Positions 60,054 to 64,000 of a DNA stretch of 64,000 nt are shown here, in pieces (the stretch's first letter is position 1; each line of letters opens with the position of its first letter). Both the position numbers and the translations under genes were made by a program. Source of the stretch: Neckera pumila (Eukaryota; Streptophyta; Bryopsida; Hypnales; Neckeraceae); assembly GCA_963969595.1 (NCBI GenBank), contig OZ018414.1, positions 16,103,660 through 16,167,659 of the forward strand, read 5' to 3'. The notes under the pieces were generated by a model, which saw nothing but the letters and a program-made list of their open reading frames with translations, searched no databases and was not told where the DNA came from.

Positions 60054-60990
60054 CCCCTAAAGGACCGTCTGCCCTTTGGGGGACATTTTAGGTCCAGGCA
60101 GGTTCCTGTAGCTTCAATTTTTAGTGAAACTTTTTGAAACTTTTTGAAGTTGTGCCACTGTACGCGTGCTTTGTGGATATATAATTTTTATTTCAATCGG
60201 TGCCCGGAAGCAAAAGTTATAGTACAATAAGCAAAATCAAAGAGTCAACAAAAAAAATTAGCGGGCAACAAAAAAAAATCACAAAGAGTCAAAATAAATT
60301 TTTAAATTTTTTTCCCTAAAAGATTATATTTTTGTCTACATGTGAAGCTTTGATTCATTCTATTTGGACTAGTTATAAGAAGCTTATAGACAATCATAGT
60401 TTTTTGGGCAATCTAAACATCTTCTTGAAAATATAACTTATAGAACTCATTTTTTAATGCAATTTTTACAATTTTCCAAAAACAATTGTAAGATAGGGTT
60501 TAGTTTGCATATTAGAACAATTCAACCATTGGGATTATTGTTTTTCAATTCCCTCTTGAAGCTATTAACAATATAGTGTTCCCTTCAATCTTGAACCTAC
60601 TGTTATTTAACAATTTTTTAATGAGTGAAAATTAAGTGTTTTTTTCCTAATTTTTTTTTCCAAGATTCTCAACTCAAGTGTTCAACATAAAATATTAGGA
60701 ATACATCATCTTTAGTGCAAAAATTTTGAAGTTTAGAAGATTCAAAGCCAAAAAATCTAGTTGAACAAGGTGCCAAAAAACTTGTTTTTTCCACTTTAAA
60801 TGCAAATATCTTGCAATCTACGTGGTGAAAGTTTCTAAAATTTCTTCCACACATTCTTGTACTAGTCTAGTATAAGATCCTAAAGTTAGATATGCAAGAA
60901 AAAACAATTTCTAAAGTTTTTCTTGCTTTGCAATAGTAATGGTAGTTTTAAGTGTCTTTTGATGGAAGAAATGCCTTGGTCCTTTAGGGG
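60054..60990. mobile_element. YTAR-target repeat (family A), 0.94 kb
   Basis: The ends are CCCCTAAAGGACC and GGTCCTTTAGGGG, a perfect 13-base terminal inverted repeat. The flanks are TTGA (60050-60053) and TTAA (60991-60994). This is the most complete copy of the family. Non-coding. Confidence 0.78.
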
Positions 60991-60994
60991 TTAA

Positions 60995-62180
60995 TGGAAA
61001 TTTTGATGTGTTTCAATGGTAAACTTATTATTAACCCTTAAAGACCAGAGGGTGTTTTGGAAGAAGAAAAGTCCCAAACTACCCATTTTTGATGACTTGT
61101 CCAAAATTAAAAATTAATTAATTTTTTTAAATTTCAACCATTCAAAAGTGTATTAAACAAGTAGGCAATGTATAGAAAAAATTTCAGTCCATTTGACCAT
61201 GTGGATTGAAAGATTATAAGTGAGAAAAAAACTTTCTTTTATTGCTGCAAAATACAACTTGTAGACTTTAAGCCCTCCCAGAGTAAAATTTTTGCTTCAT
61301 ACAAAGATGAAGATTTTGGCTATTCATAAGTATATGATGGTAGGTTATATTAATCATGAGATTTTTAGAAGCAAATAATCAGCCAAATATGGAATCTAGC
61401 TTACTCTAAATCAACCTGAAATGTAAGGAGGTTAAGTGCATTGGCAATACAATAGTTATTTTTTGATGATTTCTTGTGCAATGAGGAAATTTTTTATTTG
61501 AATCTAAATAATAAAAATTAGGGACACAAATTTGGAATATGATATGTGAGAAAATTTTCAAGAACTTTGACTTGAAAATTTTGAAGTAGAAGAAAATGTT
61601 TATTCTTGAAGCCAATCCATGATAGCTCATAAAATTTGACTCTTCTTATGATTTGAAAACTTAATTTTTTTTTTGATAATTGTATTCCATATTTTATTAG
61701 TTACATACATGCCAAGTTTCAAAAGTTGATGAGCATTTTTACAAAAGTGCCCCAAAGATGCCCAAATTCCCCGGGTTGCCAAAAAAATTCAAGGCAATAG
61801 AGTTATTCGTAAAGTCATCCCTAGTTTGAGCAATAATTTAGACAAGCTCTTATACAAATTGGATGGTAGGAGGTAAAGCAACCCATGTGGGATATGTAAA
61901 TGGTTAGAAGTTGTAGGAATTTGTAGGAGCTCAATCTTAAAATAAACCCATATCTTTTGAGAGTTCATGAGGGACAATGGATTTCATTATAAAAACAACC
62001 TCTCCACCCTCCATTCTTACAAATTGTCAACGTCAAATTTCTTTGACTTTGAAAGTGGGGTCCAAACTTTTTTAGGCACCATTTTGATGTGAAAAAAAGT
62101 TTCTTACCTAGTTTTGTTTTGGGTATGTTGATTGCACGTGCTTTTTACTTTTTCACTTGCTTTTTTACAAAACTGATGGG
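60995..62180. other. AT-rich DNA, one orphan family A-like end
   Basis: TTAA-CCCTTAAAGACC at 61031 looks like another left end of family A, but I found no right partner. No gene is supported. Confidence 0.35.
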
Positions 62181-62182
62181 TT

Positions 62183-62215
62183 TAAACCCCAGTTTTACCT
62201 CAAAACTGGGGTTTA
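62183..62215. repeat. Perfect hairpin, 14-bp arms
   Basis: TAAACCCCAGTTTT and AAAACTGGGGTTTA are separated by five bases. It lies in otherwise AT-rich DNA with no adjacent gene. Confidence 0.8.
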
Positions 62216-62219
62216 CTTT

Positions 62220-63090
62220 ACGAATAACTCTAATATAACTTTTGTTTTTGGTACTCAATTAGAAAAAAGTATATTTTCACTAAAGGATACATGTTCACAC
62301 TTTGTATCAAAGTTTTGTGAACAACTAACCAAAACTGACTTCTTAAATTATACCCGAATTTTAATTGTTCATTCAACAGACAATTGGTCTTTGGAGGTTA
62401 AAAAATTCCACTTGTTCAACTGGACACTTAAATTTTATATGTAAGATAATCCTACTTAAGAAACTGCATGAACGAATTTACAAAAAACATAGGATATTAG
62501 AAATATGTTCCTTGTAGCTTTTTATATAAAAATACAATCATCTTAAATACAATAATTAAAGTAAATAGCCCCACATCAAATACCCTCTTAACTCATTTGT
62601 ATACCTTAAATTACTAGGAGTGATCTCCCCAAGCCACAATGCTAGTCACAACCATATTTGGAGAGTTTAGATGACAAAGACTAGCCCATGCAAGGTTGTT
62701 CATGTCAAGTCACACTGCAATGTTAATATGTACGCTATAATATCGGCCTTCAACCTCAACATTTGTTAGGATAGAATGTTCATTTTCTAGGCGGTAATTT
62801 AATTACTACAGTGGACAATTTGATTGAAAACAATCGTGACTTGGATGGACTTGACCGTTTAACCGATCAACTCAACAGTTTTTGAGGGCAAACAAGCTTA
62901 ATAGACTAGCTATCTTATTTAACAAATATTTTCAATTCAAAAAATGATCCCTCTATAGTTAGAACTTAACATTTCAAACTCAATGAAAAATTTCTTGTGA
63001 AAATTACAATTATTGTATCTAAAATAAATTTTAGAGAGAATTTTTTATTTTTTATTTAAATTTTATTAAAATGTATTGGCTTGAGTAATA
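62220..63090. other. AT-rich DNA, no gene seen
   Basis: No coding frame, RNA gene or repeat border supported. Confidence 0.4.
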
Positions 63091-64000
63091 CACTATAAGA
63101 AATTGATGTTTTTTCTGATCCCTAAATTCTGCGTGTTGATGTCCTAAGTGATGTCTTGAAGTGTCTACGTGGATGTTAAAAAATTTGCATTGCCTGAGAC
63201 ATGCAAAAAACATCACTTTTGATGTCGAACATCAGCATGCTGGAAATCGGATGTCCAAAAAAACATGGGTCAACAAGGTCCTTAAAGGCCGCCATGTAGC
63301 TGCCACTTAAGCACCACACAAACACGGGCAACCACGTAAGAATTTTTCATCCATTTTTGTCCATGACATGGCATCTGAGGTGGCACGTGACGTGGCGGTG
63401 AGAAAAGTGACGTGGCATCCAATAAGGATGATGTGGCATGCCTCGTCAGTGTAATTTTTTGTTGTCTAAGAATTTTATTGCTATCTTTGAAGATGTCAAC
63501 TTAGACATCTGTACGTTTTCTGAGACATCAATTCAAACGTCAAGACGTTTTCATAGATGTATTTTGAGACATCACCTTAGATGTCTAGATTTTTTGTGAC
63601 ATCAATGGAGACATCTACTTTTCATTATCAATACCTCTAGCAATGATTAATATGATTTAAAAGAATAAAATGGTGTCACGTTAGATGTTCATGTCATGGA
63701 ATGCAAATATGGACAATCTCACATGTTCTCTGTGACGTCCACATGCATGTCATAATGTCCAATATAATATATCATACACAGTACACCATACATTATATAT
63801 CATACATAATGTACCATACATGATATACCATACACAATACGCCATACAAAATACATCATAATTGGCAATTATGTCACATGGAATGGTAGGGGAAAGATAA
63901 ACTATATGGGACACTGAAAATGCTGGAGTTAAATTTTTGTGGAGCAGTACACAGACGTCTAGCAACTTGTCTTTTGTATGTCTCAAAGGCCGCTCTGATG
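63091..64000 (+). mobile_element. Left terminus of a CACTA-type element with GATGTC repeats
   Basis: CACTATAAGAAATTGATG at 63091 matches the known CACTA superfamily terminus. The next 650 bases carry many GATGTC or GACATC hexamers in both orientations (for example 63126, 63142, 63222, 63485, 63505), as expected for a subterminal repeat region that binds the transposase. A degenerate 'ccatacaca' repeat follows at 63760-63860. The element runs off the right edge. Confidence 0.6.

Overview
The window looks like transposon-rich DNA from a land-plant nuclear genome. The background is AT-rich. The genes have GT-AG introns, and there is a plant-type kinesin-4 motor fragment, a three-exon gene for a small secreted peptide, and many plant-style DNA transposons and MITEs. 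I cannot name the species. The kinds of transposon proteins seen (Mutator-like with a SWIM finger, ZNF862-type hAT, DUF7869-type) would fit a bryophyte, lycophyte or fern, but this is only an inference. No rRNA, tRNA, CRISPR array or organellar segment was recognised.

Layout. 0-1.2 kb: an open frame with a BED-type zinc finger runs off the left edge and abuts the right end of a repeat that uses a 4-bp target. 3.4-5.6 kb: a foldback element ends exactly where a four-exon kinesin-4 fragment breaks off. 7.5-11.5 kb (minus): a Mutator-like transposase gene with a SWIM finger, damaged by two TGA codons. 13.3-17.1 kb: a promoter, candidate first exons and a tandem array of about 236-bp units built on a GTCGGATCCGAC palindromic module; the same module lies in the MULE intron. 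17.3-27.2 kb: AT-rich DNA with degenerate tandem arrays, a large foldback and another 4-bp-target repeat.

27.5-36.9 kb is the most unusual part: a GC-richer composite element with two divergent transcription units around a shared promoter. The minus unit encodes a DUF7869-like protein. The plus unit encodes a large unrecognised protein with a possible ParB-like segment, followed by an FCP1/NIF-like HAD protein whose catalytic acids are altered. About 18 copies of a 19-bp palindrome (consensus TRTCGGCTGSCAGCCGAYA) lie in its promoter, in every intron I could model and in a few exons, and nowhere else that I saw in the window.

37.1-40.0 kb (minus): a hAT transposase pseudogene broken only by TAG codons, with a MITE 17 bp upstream of its ATG. 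42.7-43.6 kb: the best-supported host gene, encoding a secreted 93-residue peptide precursor, with a MITE behind it. 44-64 kb: AT-rich DNA with MITEs, hairpins, dispersed repeats and CACTA-like termini, plus one possible membrane-anchor exon near 48.3 kb. The long coding regions are mostly transposon proteins; the peptide gene and the kinesin fragment are the only recognisable host-type sequences.
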